The translations under genes were made by a program, and so were the position numbers. A DNA stretch of 56,907 bases from Pseudomonadota bacterium (GTDB lineage Bacteria > Desulfobacterota > Binatia > Binatales > Binataceae). The stretch's first letter is position 1. Each line of letters opens with the position of its first letter. Where the stretch lies: positions 1 through 56,907 of the forward strand of contig JAJPJA010000061.1 of assembly GCA_021324455.1 (NCBI GenBank). Direction: 5' to 3'. Below the pieces are notes generated by a model, which saw only the letters and a list, made by a program, of their open reading frames with translations, was not told the DNA's origin and ran no database searches. This document shows positions 7,696-17,120 of the stretch, piece by piece.

Positions 7696-9030
7696 CTATT
7701 TCATGATACGCGACAGCGAACCGGGAAAGGCCCAGGTCGGCGCGTCCCGCAGATCCGCACTGATTTTGCTGGCGAACTGAGTGGGTGCCTCGACGTTTGA
7801 TGAGGTCGCGTGCTGATTCTGAAAATCCCACATCTGATCGACGTTGGCCGAGTGAAACGTGGTCACGTCGCCGGTGTCGATCTTGAGCGGCGTCATCGGA
7901 ATCATGTTGAACTTCCAGAACTTCTGGTTGACGTCATAGAAGTCCCATCCGAGTTGGGTCCAGGTATCCGGATCGATGTATCCCACCTTGTGGCCGTAGC
8001 AGTAGGAACCCATCGACGGCAGCGGACTGGTATCGACCACCATCACGTCGCGCAGCTCCCATTTGCCCACTCTTGAGGTGGGAAAAGCCGGCACTGAACC
8101 CTTTACAAGATAGTTGTTCAGATCGTACAGGCCAGCCCCGTCCGCATGGACGATAAACAGCATCTTCTTGTGGCCCAGCAGCTTTACGTTAAAGTTAGGG
8201 ATTTGAAACGCCATGCCGTCCGAATTGTCGTCCTGTACCCAGTCGGTGCCCAGGATCGGCGAGCAGCGAGCGGCACTGGACAGGCGCAGCGAGCGGCGCA
8301 GGGAGGGCAGGAACACGTAAATCTCCTGCACCTTTTCCGGGTCGTCAGGCTGCTGCGCAAGCTGTGTCGTATAGCGGGTCTGCTCGGGGGAGAGGACGAA
8401 ATAGCGCGCCGTCTGCAGATAGCCCTTGCCGTAGCTGGGATTTATCGGCATCCCGGGGTCGCTGATATGGCTCAGGCGCCAGTACACGACTTCAGTTTTT
8501 TGCGGGAACACGTTTTGAAACCGATCGACCAGGCTGGTGTTGGTCACATAGCGATAGATCGGCGGAATGAACCCGAAGAAGGCGTTGTACAGGACCTGCT
8601 CGCCGGCCAAATCGCCGCTGGGCTTGGGAAACGGAACCCCTGCGACATATCCTTTTACGGTGTAGCCGCCATTGTCGGTTTTCACCAGTTTGGTCTGTCC
8701 CGCGTACTTCTCGGTGTCTTCCTGCAGGCGTTTGGCCATCGGCACGGCGATGGTCGGTCCGACCACAATCGTGTAATCCGCCGTGTTGCCGATTTTGAAT
8801 GCATACTGTTGACTGAACATGGCCTGCAGGCCGATTGGCATGAACTTTTTATACTGTTGCCAATTCTGCAGCGTGATCTGAGTGCCCGGCGGAATCGTGT
8901 CTGGGGAGTTCACGTCCGCCATGGCGGCATAGTTGGCCGGATCGAACTTGATTTGTGCTCGCGCCGCCCCGGCGACACCAAACGCGAGCACCAGCGCGCA
9001 CAACAGCGCACCAGGCGTTTTGAATCTCAC
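7696..9030 (-). CDS. DUF1329 domain-containing exported protein
   Basis: This 444-residue protein has a signal peptide ending near residue 25 (VAGAARAQ) and then the DUF1329 fold, a beta-rich lipoprotein-carrier-like (LolB-type) architecture found in outer-membrane and periplasmic proteins of organisms that degrade hydrophobic compounds. It shares LPSLRRSLRLSSAARCSP, the following LGTD, and the closing AFPGSLSRIMK pattern with the protein at 55392-56825, so the two are paralogues. Start choice is supported by the signal peptide. It is probably monocistronic: a terminator follows and the upstream gene is divergent. A role in handling or uptake of hydrophobic substrates is inferred from context. 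Confidence 0.9.
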   Translation of the reverse strand: MRFKTPGALLCALVLAFGVAGAARAQIKFDPANYAAMADVNSPDTIPPGTQITLQNWQQYKKFMPIGLQAMFSQQYAFKIGNTADYTIVVGPTIAVPMAKRLQEDTEKYAGQTKLVKTDNGGYTVKGYVAGVPFPKPSGDLAGEQVLYNAFFGFIPPIYRYVTNTSLVDRFQNVFPQKTEVVYWRLSHISDPGMPINPSYGKGYLQTARYFVLSPEQTRYTTQLAQQPDDPEKVQEIYVFLPSLRRSLRLSSAARCSPILGTDWVQDDNSDGMAFQIPNFNVKLLGHKKMLFIVHADGAGLYDLNNYLVKGSVPAFPTSRVGKWELRDVMVVDTSPLPSMGSYCYGHKVGYIDPDTWTQLGWDFYDVNQKFWKFNMIPMTPLKIDTGDVTTFHSANVDQMWDFQNQHATSSNVEAPTQFASKISADLRDAPTWAFPGSLSRIMK

Positions 9031-9347
9031 TCACCTGACCTCCAATGGTTTGTTCTGGTCCGATTTACCGCTGTTACTGCTCAGCCGTGAAGATGACGGC
9101 GGGCGGAAAGTCAGAGGCGTGCGGTGCCAGACCCGCGCATTTATGCCAGAAGTATGCCGTTTGGACAAGCGTTTGTTCAGGATCGAGCTGGAGGCCGGGC
9201 GTTTCAACTCCGCCCTGATTCCTGTAGTCGACTCCTACAACATTCGCGGTTATCAAATAACTGTAGCGTTTTGGGACGATTCGCCCCCCCGATCTGTTGC
9301 CCCATTCCCAATCGGCGCTAATCTCGAACATTGCACAGGCTTGCATT
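9031..9347. other. Divergent intergenic region
   Basis: This 317-nt gap separates the divergent DUF1329 and alpha/beta-hydrolase genes and must hold both promoters. I see no confident promoter box, hairpin or RNA. Short frames here show no family resemblance. Confidence 0.5.
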
Positions 9348-10106
9348 ATGCCATACTTCGACTCCAACGGCGTTCGGATCCATTACCTCGAGCAGGGAGA
9401 CGGACCTGCGGTGTTACTAATCCATGCGATGGCCGCGAGCGCGCGGCATTCGTGGATCGATACCGGATGGTTCGAAATACTGACTCCGGAATATACCGTG
9501 CTGGCGATCGACTGCCGCGGCCACGGCAACAGCGCCCGCGCTTACGATCCCGATTTCTATACTGCCGATAATATGGCGGATGACGCCGCGCGCCTGCTGG
9601 AGTATCGCGGAATCAAGCGCGCACTGGTTGCCGGGTATTCGATGGGCGCCTGCGTGGCGCTGAACCTGGCCGTGCGATATGGCGCACGCGTGCGCGCGAT
9701 GGTGATCGGCGGTGTCAGTTCGCGCGCCTATAAGGTGCCGCCACCCGACGAGCTGCAGCGTCTGGTCGCGGTGCTCAACGCCGACGACGCCGGTTCCTTC
9801 ACCGATAAGCCGGCGCTGTTCATGCGTTCGTTCTGCCTCAGCAACGGCAACGATCCCAAAGCGCTGGCCGCTTTCTCGATCCATCGCCGGCCCGACGTCG
9901 AGCAGAGCCAGCTGGCGGCTATTCGGGCTCCGGTTCTGATCGGAGCGGGAACCAGGGACGCGGTGGTACAGGGCGTCGATGAGCTGGCGCAGTCGATTCC
10001 CAACGCTCGCGTCATCAAGCTGGAGGGGCGCACCCATATCGACGCTCTGGCCGACCCTGTCTTCCAACGCGCCGCCATCGATTTCTTCGCCGCCGCCGGC
10101 CCCTAA
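9348..10106 (+). CDS. Alpha/beta hydrolase
   Basis: This 252-residue protein has the alpha/beta-hydrolase fold. The oxyanion-hole segment is VLLIHAMAASARHSW, followed by DCRGHGNSAR. The nucleophile elbow is GYSMGA near residue 95 (Ser), the acid is in GTRDAVV, and the catalytic His lies in GRTHIDAL. ATG at 9348 starts the family-like MPYFDSNGVRIHYLEQG, so the 17 residues upstream in frame are excluded. Esterase, C-C hydrolase or lactonase activity are all possible. It faces the broken DUF1566 gene tail to tail. Confidence 0.9.
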   Translation: MPYFDSNGVRIHYLEQGDGPAVLLIHAMAASARHSWIDTGWFEILTPEYTVLAIDCRGHGNSARAYDPDFYTADNMADDAARLLEYRGIKRALVAGYSMGACVALNLAVRYGARVRAMVIGGVSSRAYKVPPPDELQRLVAVLNADDAGSFTDKPALFMRSFCLSNGNDPKALAAFSIHRRPDVEQSQLAAIRAPVLIGAGTRDAVVQGVDELAQSIPNARVIKLEGRTHIDALADPVFQRAAIDFFAAAGP

Positions 10107-10107
10107 A

Positions 10108-10135
10108 GACGCTTTTCGGCTGGAGGCCAAGCGTC
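10108..10135. terminator. Possible bidirectional terminator hairpin
   Basis: GACGCTT (10108-10114) is complementary to AAGCGTC (10129-10135), with a further short pairing inside the loop. It lies where the hydrolase and the DUF1566 remnant converge. There is no long T-run, so this is a weak call. Confidence 0.35.
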
Positions 10136-10615
10136 AATCCGGCGTCCAAAATGTCTCTAAAGGAAAGATATCCTGGCCGTCTCCGGCGAGGCACGCTTCG
10201 CCCGCAGGGCAGTCGGCATCGGTACCACAAACGTCATTGGTAGTCACTGAGCAGGAACCAAACCAGGGATAGATGCTATCCACGTTATGGGGACTCATAC
10301 TGGTCTGGTCCTTCTTCTCCCACATGAGTTTGGTGTCGTTGTCGGTTATCGTGCCGTCGCCGTTATCCGTATAACTGAGCGCGGTGCCGGGCGTGAGGGC
10401 GCCGTCATCGCCGGCGGCGTAGGAAGTCGTCTGGCCGGTCGCGGGAAATGCCTGGGCCGCCGATAGTTCGTTCGTGCAGATGTTCAGCTGTGTTTGACAG
10501 CTGGAGAGTTTGGCCTGACAGGTTGGCAGCCCCCCGAGTTGGAGGCAGACGCCACGCCGGCCCCCATCCATAGCAGCAAAATGCCCAACAGTAGAACACT
10601 TTTCTTGCTTTTCAC
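10134..10615 (-). pseudogene. Broken DUF1566 (Lcl C-terminal domain) exported protein gene
   Basis: A GTG at 10615 with AAGGAGG about 6 nt upstream begins a signal peptide (KKSVLLLGILLLWMGAG, VASAS). The frame must then change near the six-C run at 10530-10535 to join LPTCQAKLSSCQTQLNIC, a cysteine-spaced coil typical of these proteins. After it comes the DUF1566 entry motif YTDNGDGTITDNDTKLMWEK. The domain ends early at FWTPD without the DWRLP-type core. There is thus one frameshift, which could be a homopolymer sequencing error, and a C-terminal loss, which cannot be explained that way. It looks like a decayed secreted or surface protein. Confidence 0.7.
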
Positions 10616-11009
10616 AAGGAACCTCCTTGTTTGGATAAATTTACATTCTAAAGCTTTAGGGTCGTGCCGTTTAACACATAGGAGCGACATCTATCAACTG
10701 CTAGTGAGGATAGGAGACACTTACAGTAAGGCGGAAGCTGGGGGGCGCCGCCATGGGATATTTGTTATTGCGCCGCGCGCCGCTTGAGGTGTCTGGTCAG
10801 GATTCGCCGTCGCCTCCCGCGTTTTTCAAGCGGTTGGCAGGCGGAGCCGGATGGTACGGTGAGCGGAGCCGAAAACCTACACGGAGGAGGGCTCGAAGGG
10901 CCGTCCAGGGAACGCTCGGAATGACACTGACGGCGACGCGCTGCGGTCTGGCAACTCCGCAGACAGGCGTACCTGCGTGCACACGCTTTTTGTGCGCGCG
11001 CCGCCGCAT
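10616..11009. other. Long intergenic stretch with no gene
   Basis: About 400 nt lie between the DUF1566 remnant and the hairpin that follows the CoA-transferase. Short frames are present on both strands but are Arg- and Pro-rich and without family likeness. It presumably contains the promoter of the DUF1566 gene. I see no RNA gene. Confidence 0.4.
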
Positions 11010-11050
11010 GAAATGAAAACCGGCGCGATCAATAAGGAAGGCGCGCCGGT
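11010..11050 (-). terminator. Rho-independent terminator of the double CoA-transferase gene
   Basis: On the minus strand, just after the stop codon at 11055, ACCGGCGCG and CGCGCCGGT form a 9-bp stem with a 14-nt loop, followed by TTTCATTTC. The position and the T-rich tail suit an intrinsic terminator. Confidence 0.65.
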
Positions 11051-11054
11051 AGCG

Positions 11055-13481
11055 CTACCGCAGAATGTCATCCTCGCGCAGACGCCGGATCTCTTCGGCC
11101 GAATACCCTAACAGTCCGCTCAGGATCGAATCGGTGTCCTCGCCCAGCAGCGGGGCGGCCTTGCGCACCGCGCACGGCGTTTGCGACATCTTCCATGCGA
11201 TCCCGGCGTGAACGCGGCGGCCCACCACCGGATGGGGCAGCTCGATTTGGTAGCCGCGCGCCTTCATGTGCGGATCCTCGACCAGGTCGCGGGCGCCGAG
11301 TGACGGAAAAGCCGCCACACCCGCCGCCTGCAAAGTGTCGGTAATCTCCCATCGGTCGCGCGCCGAGGTCCATTGAGTGATGATACGATCCAGTTCGTCC
11401 TCGTTGCGTTTGCGCGCCGCGGCGCGGCTGAAGCGCGGGTCATCAGCGAGCCGCGGCTGTCCAATCGCGGCGCACAGCGCGCGCCATTCCCGCTCGCTGC
11501 CGACCGCGATCGTCACCCACATATGCTCGTTGCCGCGCGCCTTGTAGCAGTTATGCGGCGCCATCCACGGGTCGCGATTGCCGATCGGTTGGGGCAGCCG
11601 GCCGCTGACCGCATATTCCAGCAGCGCTTCGGGAATGATGCTCAGCACCGATTCCAGCATCGACAGATCGATGTGCTGACCCGCGCCGGTGCGTGCCCGA
11701 TGCATCAGGGCGGCGACGGTCGCGATGGCGCCGAAAATCCCCGACGTCGGATCGGGATAAGCCATCGCGCTGCTGCGCGTGGGCCGTCCCGGATAGCCGT
11801 TGACCAGCGTCAGTCCTGAGACCGCTTCAATCAATGCGCCGAAGCTCAGATGCGTGTTGTAGGGACCGGTCTGCCCGTAGCCCGACATCGACAGCATCAC
11901 CAGGTCGGGCCGCCACCGGGTCAGCGTCTCATAGCCCAGTCCCATGCGCGTCATCGAGCCGGCGGCGAAGTTTTCCACCACAACGTCGCAATGGCGCACC
12001 AGCTCGCGCGTGATTTCGATTGCGCGCGGTTTGCCCAGGTCCAGCGCGATGCTGAGCTTGCCCTGGTTCCATTGGTTGAAGCCGCCGGCGCGGTTGAGGT
12101 CGCGGATATCGTCCGCCATCGGCAGCGTGTTGCGATACATGCAGGGGCGGCGCGCGCTCTCGACCCGGATGACCTCGGCACCCAGATGGGCCAACTGCAG
12201 CGCGGCGTACGGTCCGGCCCACACCCAACTGAAATCCAGCACGCGGATGCCGCTCAGCGGACCGCCGCCGGAGCCGGGCGACTGGACGCCGCGTCGCGGC
12301 TGCCGATGAGGCTGGGGAATTGCCCGGTTGTGCTCGCCCAGACGCGGCGCCGGGCGCTCGCGCTGCGCAATCCCGACCAGCCGCAGCGCGGAGCGCGGAA
12401 TCTGCATGTCCGCGCCTCCCAATGGAATTGAGATAAAGGCGCCGCGCTCGCGCAGATGCGGGTCGGCGTAAACGTCGGCCACCGTGTTCACGCGTTCGAT
12501 CGGCACCGGCAACTTCTGCAGCTCGCGGCACAGGTCCTCAACCTTCCAGCCGGCGGTCCATTCCGACACTTTTTGCTTGATGAATTCGCCGTCATGAAAG
12601 CGGTTGAACGCGTCGTTGTATTTCTCATCGGCCGCCCATTGCGGGCGGCCCATGAATTCGACGAAGCGGCGCCATATATGCTCGCCATAAACCGTCATCA
12701 GCACCTTGCCGTCGGCGCATTCGAAAACGTCCGCCGGCTGCGGATTGAACCTGCCGCCCAGACGCGTGATCTCCTTGCCCGCGTAGCTGTAGAACGGCCA
12801 GTTGAGCTCGATCATCGGCGCCAGGCATTCCTGCTGCGACAGATCGATCGCCTGGCCCCGCCCGGATTTGAGCCGCTCCAGGCAGGCGGCCAAAGTGACC
12901 AGCGCGCAATGCATCCCGCCCTGGAAATCCGCCTGATGCCCGTACAGTTTCACCGGCGCCAGGTCGGGGTCCGACGCCGCCGCGTTGCCCGAAGCCAGCC
13001 CGCCCGCATGCTGCACGTTCAGATCGTAGGCGCGGTAATTGGCGCGCGGGCCGCTGTCGCCGAAGGGTGAGATCGCGGCGATGATCAGATGCGGGAAGCG
13101 CCGTTCCAGCGTTGCCGAATCCAGCCCGAATCCTTCGCGTTCGGCGGGCAGGACGTTATGCACCAGGATGTCGGCGCCGGCCAGCAGATCCGATAAGCGC
13201 TCGCGGTCCGCCTCGCCGCGGAGATCGAGCGTCACGCCCAGCTTGCCCGCGTTGAGATAGGCGAACAGCGCGCTGGCTTCGGGATCGGGCTGGCCGCGAA
13301 ACGGGCCGCGGGTGCGGGTCACGTCGCCCTCGGGCGGCTCGACCTTGATCACCTCCGCGCCCGCCTGTGACAGCAGCCGGGCGGCGAAGGCGGCCGCGAT
13401 ACCCTGGCCGCATTCGACCACGCGCACTCCGGTCATCGGAGCCGGCGCCGGGTTTTCCGATGCGCTTGCTGAATTCGCCAT
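11055..13481 (-). CDS. Double-length CaiB/BaiF CoA-transferase (two fused family III domains)
   Basis: This 808-residue protein contains two complete family III CoA-transferase modules. The first runs from about residue 16 (TGVRVVECGQGIAAAF) to 370. A Pro/Arg/Gly-rich linker follows, and the second runs from about 410 (SGIRVLDFSWVWAGPY) to the end. Each copy has the GxGQxIDLS motif next to the catalytic acidic residue (GRGQAIDLSQQE and GAGQHIDLSMLE) and an AEVI(K/R)VE nucleotide-site strand. Single-domain enzymes of about 400 residues form interlocked dimers, so this fusion would be a covalent pseudo-dimer. ATG at 13481 has GGAGG about 7 nt upstream and is preferred over the in-frame start at 13508. 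The acyl substrate is unknown. Confidence 0.92.
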   Translation of the reverse strand: MANSASASENPAPAPMTGVRVVECGQGIAAAFAARLLSQAGAEVIKVEPPEGDVTRTRGPFRGQPDPEASALFAYLNAGKLGVTLDLRGEADRERLSDLLAGADILVHNVLPAEREGFGLDSATLERRFPHLIIAAISPFGDSGPRANYRAYDLNVQHAGGLASGNAAASDPDLAPVKLYGHQADFQGGMHCALVTLAACLERLKSGRGQAIDLSQQECLAPMIELNWPFYSYAGKEITRLGGRFNPQPADVFECADGKVLMTVYGEHIWRRFVEFMGRPQWAADEKYNDAFNRFHDGEFIKQKVSEWTAGWKVEDLCRELQKLPVPIERVNTVADVYADPHLRERGAFISIPLGGADMQIPRSALRLVGIAQRERPAPRLGEHNRAIPQPHRQPRRGVQSPGSGGGPLSGIRVLDFSWVWAGPYAALQLAHLGAEVIRVESARRPCMYRNTLPMADDIRDLNRAGGFNQWNQGKLSIALDLGKPRAIEITRELVRHCDVVVENFAAGSMTRMGLGYETLTRWRPDLVMLSMSGYGQTGPYNTHLSFGALIEAVSGLTLVNGYPGRPTRSSAMAYPDPTSGIFGAIATVAALMHRARTGAGQHIDLSMLESVLSIIPEALLEYAVSGRLPQPIGNRDPWMAPHNCYKARGNEHMWVTIAVGSEREWRALCAAIGQPRLADDPRFSRAAARKRNEDELDRIITQWTSARDRWEITDTLQAAGVAAFPSLGARDLVEDPHMKARGYQIELPHPVVGRRVHAGIAWKMSQTPCAVRKAAPLLGEDTDSILSGLLGYSAEEIRRLREDDILR

Positions 13482-13669
13482 CGCACGCCTCCGCGATCCT
13501 GATATCAAGGGAGATTGCGCGATGACAACGGGGCGGCCAGGTTCGACGGGCCGTTTGCCGTCCAGCCCCGGGCGTGGTTAACTCGGCTAGCCGGAACAGT
13601 TCGCGTGGCCTTTATCGCCGGCCCGGCTCGCGGCGGGTGCGGCCGGCGCTGCCAGGAAGGAGTCCATTC

Positions 13670-14521
13670 ATGCTGACGCTCAAAGGAAAAACCGCGCTGG
13701 TAACCGGCGGCGGCGGCGGAATCGGCCGCGGTATCGCCGAAGAGTTGGGTAAATTCGAAGCCCAGGTCGTGGTCGCCGAGCTCAAGCCGGAACGTGCCGA
13801 CGCGATTGGCGGCGCGCTCCAGGCGGCCAGGGTCGATCACCTGGTGCTCCAGGCCGACGTGCGCAAGGAAGACCAGGTCAACGACGTCATGCGTCAGATC
13901 GATCAGCGCTACGGCAAGCTCGATATTTTGGTCAACAACGTTGGCACGGCCTCGCCGCCCAAGCTGTTCGAGTTCACCACCAACGAGGACTGGGAGTTCG
14001 ATTACCAGATCAATCTGCGCCACATGTTTGTGGTCACGCGCGCGGCCATTCCTCTGATACGCAAGACCGGGCGCGGCGGCAGTATCATCAATTTTTCCTC
14101 CATCGAGGCTTTCCGCGGCATCCCGCTGATGACCGCGTACGGCGCCTTCAAGGCCGCCGTGATCGGCTTTACGCAAAGCCTCGCGCTTGAACTGGGCCAC
14201 GAAGGGATCCGCGTCAACGCCGTCGCGCCCGAAACCACCGAGAGTGAAGCAATCCAGCCCTCCAAATGGATTCGCCCGGAGGATTCCGGAGCCATCGGCA
14301 GCGCGATTCCGCTGGGCCGCTTCGGCACCCCGGCCGACGCCGCCGGATGCGTCGTCTTTCTCGGCTCGGATCTCTCCGCGTGGGTGACGGGAACCACGAT
14401 TCATCTTGACGGCGGAGCGTTGGCGGCCGCCGGATGGCATCGGATGGCCAACGGCGTATGGACCAACGCGCCGGTCATCAGCAAGGGCGCCCTGCATCTG
14501 GGGCGCGGCACCAAAAAGTAA
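13670..14521 (+). CDS. SDR family oxidoreductase
   Basis: This 283-residue classical short-chain dehydrogenase has TGGGGGIGRG near residue 12, NNVG near 89, FSSIEAF with the catalytic Ser, and YGAFK as the YxxxK pair. The closing IRVNAVAPE, VFLGSDLSAWVTG and LDGG are also present. The C-terminus runs about 25 residues beyond the usual LDGG end. ATG at 13670 has AAGGAG about 8 nt upstream. It is followed 17 nt later by a Zn dehydrogenase, and the pair probably makes and uses an alcohol/ketone intermediate of the CoA-linked pathway encoded around it. Confidence 0.92.
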   Translation: MLTLKGKTALVTGGGGGIGRGIAEELGKFEAQVVVAELKPERADAIGGALQAARVDHLVLQADVRKEDQVNDVMRQIDQRYGKLDILVNNVGTASPPKLFEFTTNEDWEFDYQINLRHMFVVTRAAIPLIRKTGRGGSIINFSSIEAFRGIPLMTAYGAFKAAVIGFTQSLALELGHEGIRVNAVAPETTESEAIQPSKWIRPEDSGAIGSAIPLGRFGTPADAAGCVVFLGSDLSAWVTGTTIHLDGGALAAAGWHRMANGVWTNAPVISKGALHLGRGTKK

Positions 14522-14538
14522 ACCCGGGGGCAACCGCG

Positions 14539-15588
14539 ATGAAAGCTGTCGTCTGCAAGGCCCAGAGCCGTTTGGCCGTTGAGGACGTTCCCAAGCCCGC
14601 TGCGGGCCCCGGACAGGTGGTGCTTAAGGTGCGCGCCTGCGGCATCTGCGGATCCGACCTGCATGCGTTGGAATTCGGATTCGCCGACGGGGGCGTCGGC
14701 ACCCGCTACGCGCTCAGCTCGGTCGGCAATATCATGGGACACGAGTTCTGCGGCGAGGTAGCCGAGGTTGGTCCCGGCGTTGACGGTTTCAAGCCCGGCG
14801 ATCGGGTCACCTCGCTGCCGTTTCTGAATTGCGGCGAATGCGCTCAATGCCGCGCCGGCAACGCGGCGCAATGCCGCGTGTTCCGCGTAATCGGATCGGC
14901 CAATACACCGGGCGCTTACGCCGAATACGTGCGCTGCGCCGCCCCCTACCTGCTCAAGCTGCCCGCTCAGGTCAATTTCCGCCAGGGCGCCCTGATCGAA
15001 CCGCTCTCGGTCGCACTGGGCGGCGTCAATCGAGGGCGGCTCAATCCCGACACGCCCTGTCTGGTGATGGGCGCGGGGCCCATCGGCCTGGGTGTGCTGA
15101 TGTGGCTGCGGGCCAGGAGGATCAGGAATGTCGTGGTATCGGAACCGTCAGCCAGCCGGGCCGAACTGGCGCGCCGCACCGAGCCGCTGGCGGTGGTAAA
15201 TCCGCGCCAGCAGAACCCGGCCGAGACCCTGACGCAACTGGCCGGCGGGCCGCCGGAGGTGGTGTTCGAATGCGTCGGCGCCAAAGGCACCCTGGCACAG
15301 GCCACCAGCCTCGCCGCCGCGGGCGGACAGGTGGTCGTAATCGGCTATTGCATGGTGCCGGACGAAATCAATCCGCACGAATGCATCAACAAGAACCTGA
15401 CGCTGGATTTCTCCGCCGGCTACACGCGCGCCGATTTCGAAACCACCATCGAGGCGTTAGCCAACGGCAGGCTCAATGCCGAACTGATGATCACCGATCG
15501 GGTGTCGCTGGACGAAGTGCCGGCGATGTTCGAGCGGCTGCATCAACCCAACGGTCCGGCAAAAGTGATGATCGAAATGCGCGACTGA
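14539..15588 (+). CDS. Zinc-dependent alcohol dehydrogenase (MDR)
   Basis: This 349-residue medium-chain dehydrogenase retains both zinc sites. Catalytic zinc is indicated by CGICGSDLH near residue 36 and GHEFCGEV near 70. The structural zinc cysteine cluster is CGECAQCRAGNAAQC near 99-113. The NAD(H) site is VMGAGPIGLG near residue 175. The frame is open further upstream, but those residues overlap the preceding SDR gene. It is probably co-transcribed with that SDR. The substrate alcohol or diol is unknown. Confidence 0.93.
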   Translation: MKAVVCKAQSRLAVEDVPKPAAGPGQVVLKVRACGICGSDLHALEFGFADGGVGTRYALSSVGNIMGHEFCGEVAEVGPGVDGFKPGDRVTSLPFLNCGECAQCRAGNAAQCRVFRVIGSANTPGAYAEYVRCAAPYLLKLPAQVNFRQGALIEPLSVALGGVNRGRLNPDTPCLVMGAGPIGLGVLMWLRARRIRNVVVSEPSASRAELARRTEPLAVVNPRQQNPAETLTQLAGGPPEVVFECVGAKGTLAQATSLAAAGGQVVVIGYCMVPDEINPHECINKNLTLDFSAGYTRADFETTIEALANGRLNAELMITDRVSLDEVPAMFERLHQPNGPAKVMIEMRD

Positions 15589-15685
15589 GCAGTGAGCAGC
15601 CGCTCCCTGGGCGGCGCCGTCCCAACGCTATTCGCTTCCGGTTGCTTCGCCGATCGCTGGCTTTGCGCATTGCTGCCGGAACTCC

Positions 15686-16975
15686 TCAATGCCCCACTCT
15701 GACGCCTGCCGGAATCTGCTCAACGCCCGCGGCCGGTTTCACCATCAACGCCGCCAGCGCTCCGGCCACCGTGCACGCCGCGCCCAGCTCGAATGCCGCC
15801 GAGTAACTGGCGGTAATATCGAAAATTCGCCCAACCAGCACCGTGCCGCCGCTCATCCCGACGGTCGCCGCCAGGCCGATTAGTCCCGAAATGGATCCGA
15901 ATCGCCGGAGCCCCATCGTCTCCACCGTCGCCACCGGCACGACCGAACTGGTGATGCCCGCGGTCATCCCGAACACGACTACAAACACGACCAGGTACGG
16001 CAGCCATCCCTGCGAATGCCCGGCGCCGATCAGCAACATCAGCGCCAACGCCATCGCAAGCAGCGCAAAGGGCAGCACCCTGCGTCCAGTGAAGCGGTCG
16101 ACGATGATTCCGATCAGCGGATTGCCGGGCACGCCCACCGCCGTGACTGCGCCCTGCAGCAGCGCGGCGTGCGCGGGCGAATAGCCGCGATGAATCAGAA
16201 ACGGCACGGTGTGATAAAAACATGCCGCCAGGCCGACGCTGGCGGTCAACTGCACGAAACCGAGCAGCCAGAACGCGGCCGTGCGCAGCGCCGGCCGCAG
16301 TTCCAGTCCGGGCAGCCGCGCCACCTCTTCGGCAACGCTGGACTTCACCGCACCCGCCGGCCGGGTGCGAATCACCAGCACGATCATCGGCACCACGATC
16401 AGGATGATCGGTACGGCGAGCAGCAAGAACGCTGCGCCGATGCTGTAGTTGCGGATCAGGTAATCGGTAAGCGGCGGCAGCAGGATCCCGCCGGTCCCGG
16501 AACCCGACAGGGTGGCCCCGATCGCCAGACCGCGATTGTCGGCGAACCAGTTGGCCGCCACCACGGCGCTCGGGACCACGGTTGAGGCCGCGGCGCCCGC
16601 GCCCATCAGCAGCCACGCCCCCAGCATCCCCCAAAACGAATGGGTCCGGCTGGCCCACAGCAGTCCGGCGGCGATCATCGCCGCCCCCGTGCCCATCACG
16701 ATCCGCGCCTGCACGCGATCCAGCAGCCATCCGGCAATCGGCGCGGCGCCGCCCAGCAGCAGCACGAAGACGGTCGGCAGGAGCGAGGTCCGCGCATGGC
16801 TCCATCCGTACTGCCTGACCAGCGGCATGAAGAAGATCGGAATCGTCATCGCGGTGCTGCCGATCAGGAACATCATGACGACGAACAGCGTCGCCAGTAC
16901 CAGCCATCGCTGACGCGGGCTGTCGGGCGCGGCCTGAATTTCAATCGATGCGGCCGGTGCGGGTTCCACGCTCAT
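15686..16975 (-). CDS. MFS transporter (monocarboxylate/oxalate-formate carrier-like)
   Basis: About 429 residues with twelve predicted membrane helices. The first helix is LVLATLFVVMMFLIGSTAM and the inter-helix loop between TM2 and TM3 carries WLLDRVQARIVMGTG. The signature ANWFADNRGLAIGATLSGSG is typical of the monocarboxylate/oxalate:formate branch of the MFS. The substrate is likely an organic acid taken up for the neighbouring CoA-linked enzymes (inference). The start is uncertain: ATG 16975 has GAGG only 1 nt away, and an in-frame GTG at 16999 lacks a ribosome site. It is divergent from the LLM oxidoreductase. Confidence 0.9.
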   Translation of the reverse strand: MSVEPAPAASIEIQAAPDSPRQRWLVLATLFVVMMFLIGSTAMTIPIFFMPLVRQYGWSHARTSLLPTVFVLLLGGAAPIAGWLLDRVQARIVMGTGAAMIAAGLLWASRTHSFWGMLGAWLLMGAGAAASTVVPSAVVAANWFADNRGLAIGATLSGSGTGGILLPPLTDYLIRNYSIGAAFLLLAVPIILIVVPMIVLVIRTRPAGAVKSSVAEEVARLPGLELRPALRTAAFWLLGFVQLTASVGLAACFYHTVPFLIHRGYSPAHAALLQGAVTAVGVPGNPLIGIIVDRFTGRRVLPFALLAMALALMLLIGAGHSQGWLPYLVVFVVVFGMTAGITSSVVPVATVETMGLRRFGSISGLIGLAATVGMSGGTVLVGRIFDITASYSAAFELGAACTVAGALAALMVKPAAGVEQIPAGVRVGH

Positions 16976-17086
16976 ACCTCGTTTGCGGGCGCCGTTCACG
17001 CACCGCTATAATCCCGGCATTGTCTTTGGGCAAGTCTGCGCGCCAATCGCGTTTTCCTGACCCCGCCGGTTTTGTTACGATTTGCC

Positions 17087-17106
17087 GCGCCGCTGTTTAG
17101 CGGCGC
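17087..17106 (+). other. Hairpin in the leader of the LLM oxidoreductase gene
   Basis: GCGCCGCT (17087-17094) and AGCGGCGC (17099-17106) form a perfect 8-bp stem with loop GTTT, ending 14 nt before the ATG at 17121. It could lower translation or be an operator. There is no known riboswitch pattern. Confidence 0.35.
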
Positions 17107-17120
17107 CAAACGGGTGCATC

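Noticed and set aside
9074..9367. 97-residue minus-strand frame between DUF1329 and the hydrolase
   Set aside because: It overlaps the hydrolase start, has no ribosome site, and shows no family pattern.
10753..11016. 87-residue plus-strand frame in the gap before the double CoA-transferase
   Set aside because: Arg-rich, no ribosome site and no recognisable domain; looks like non-coding sequence.
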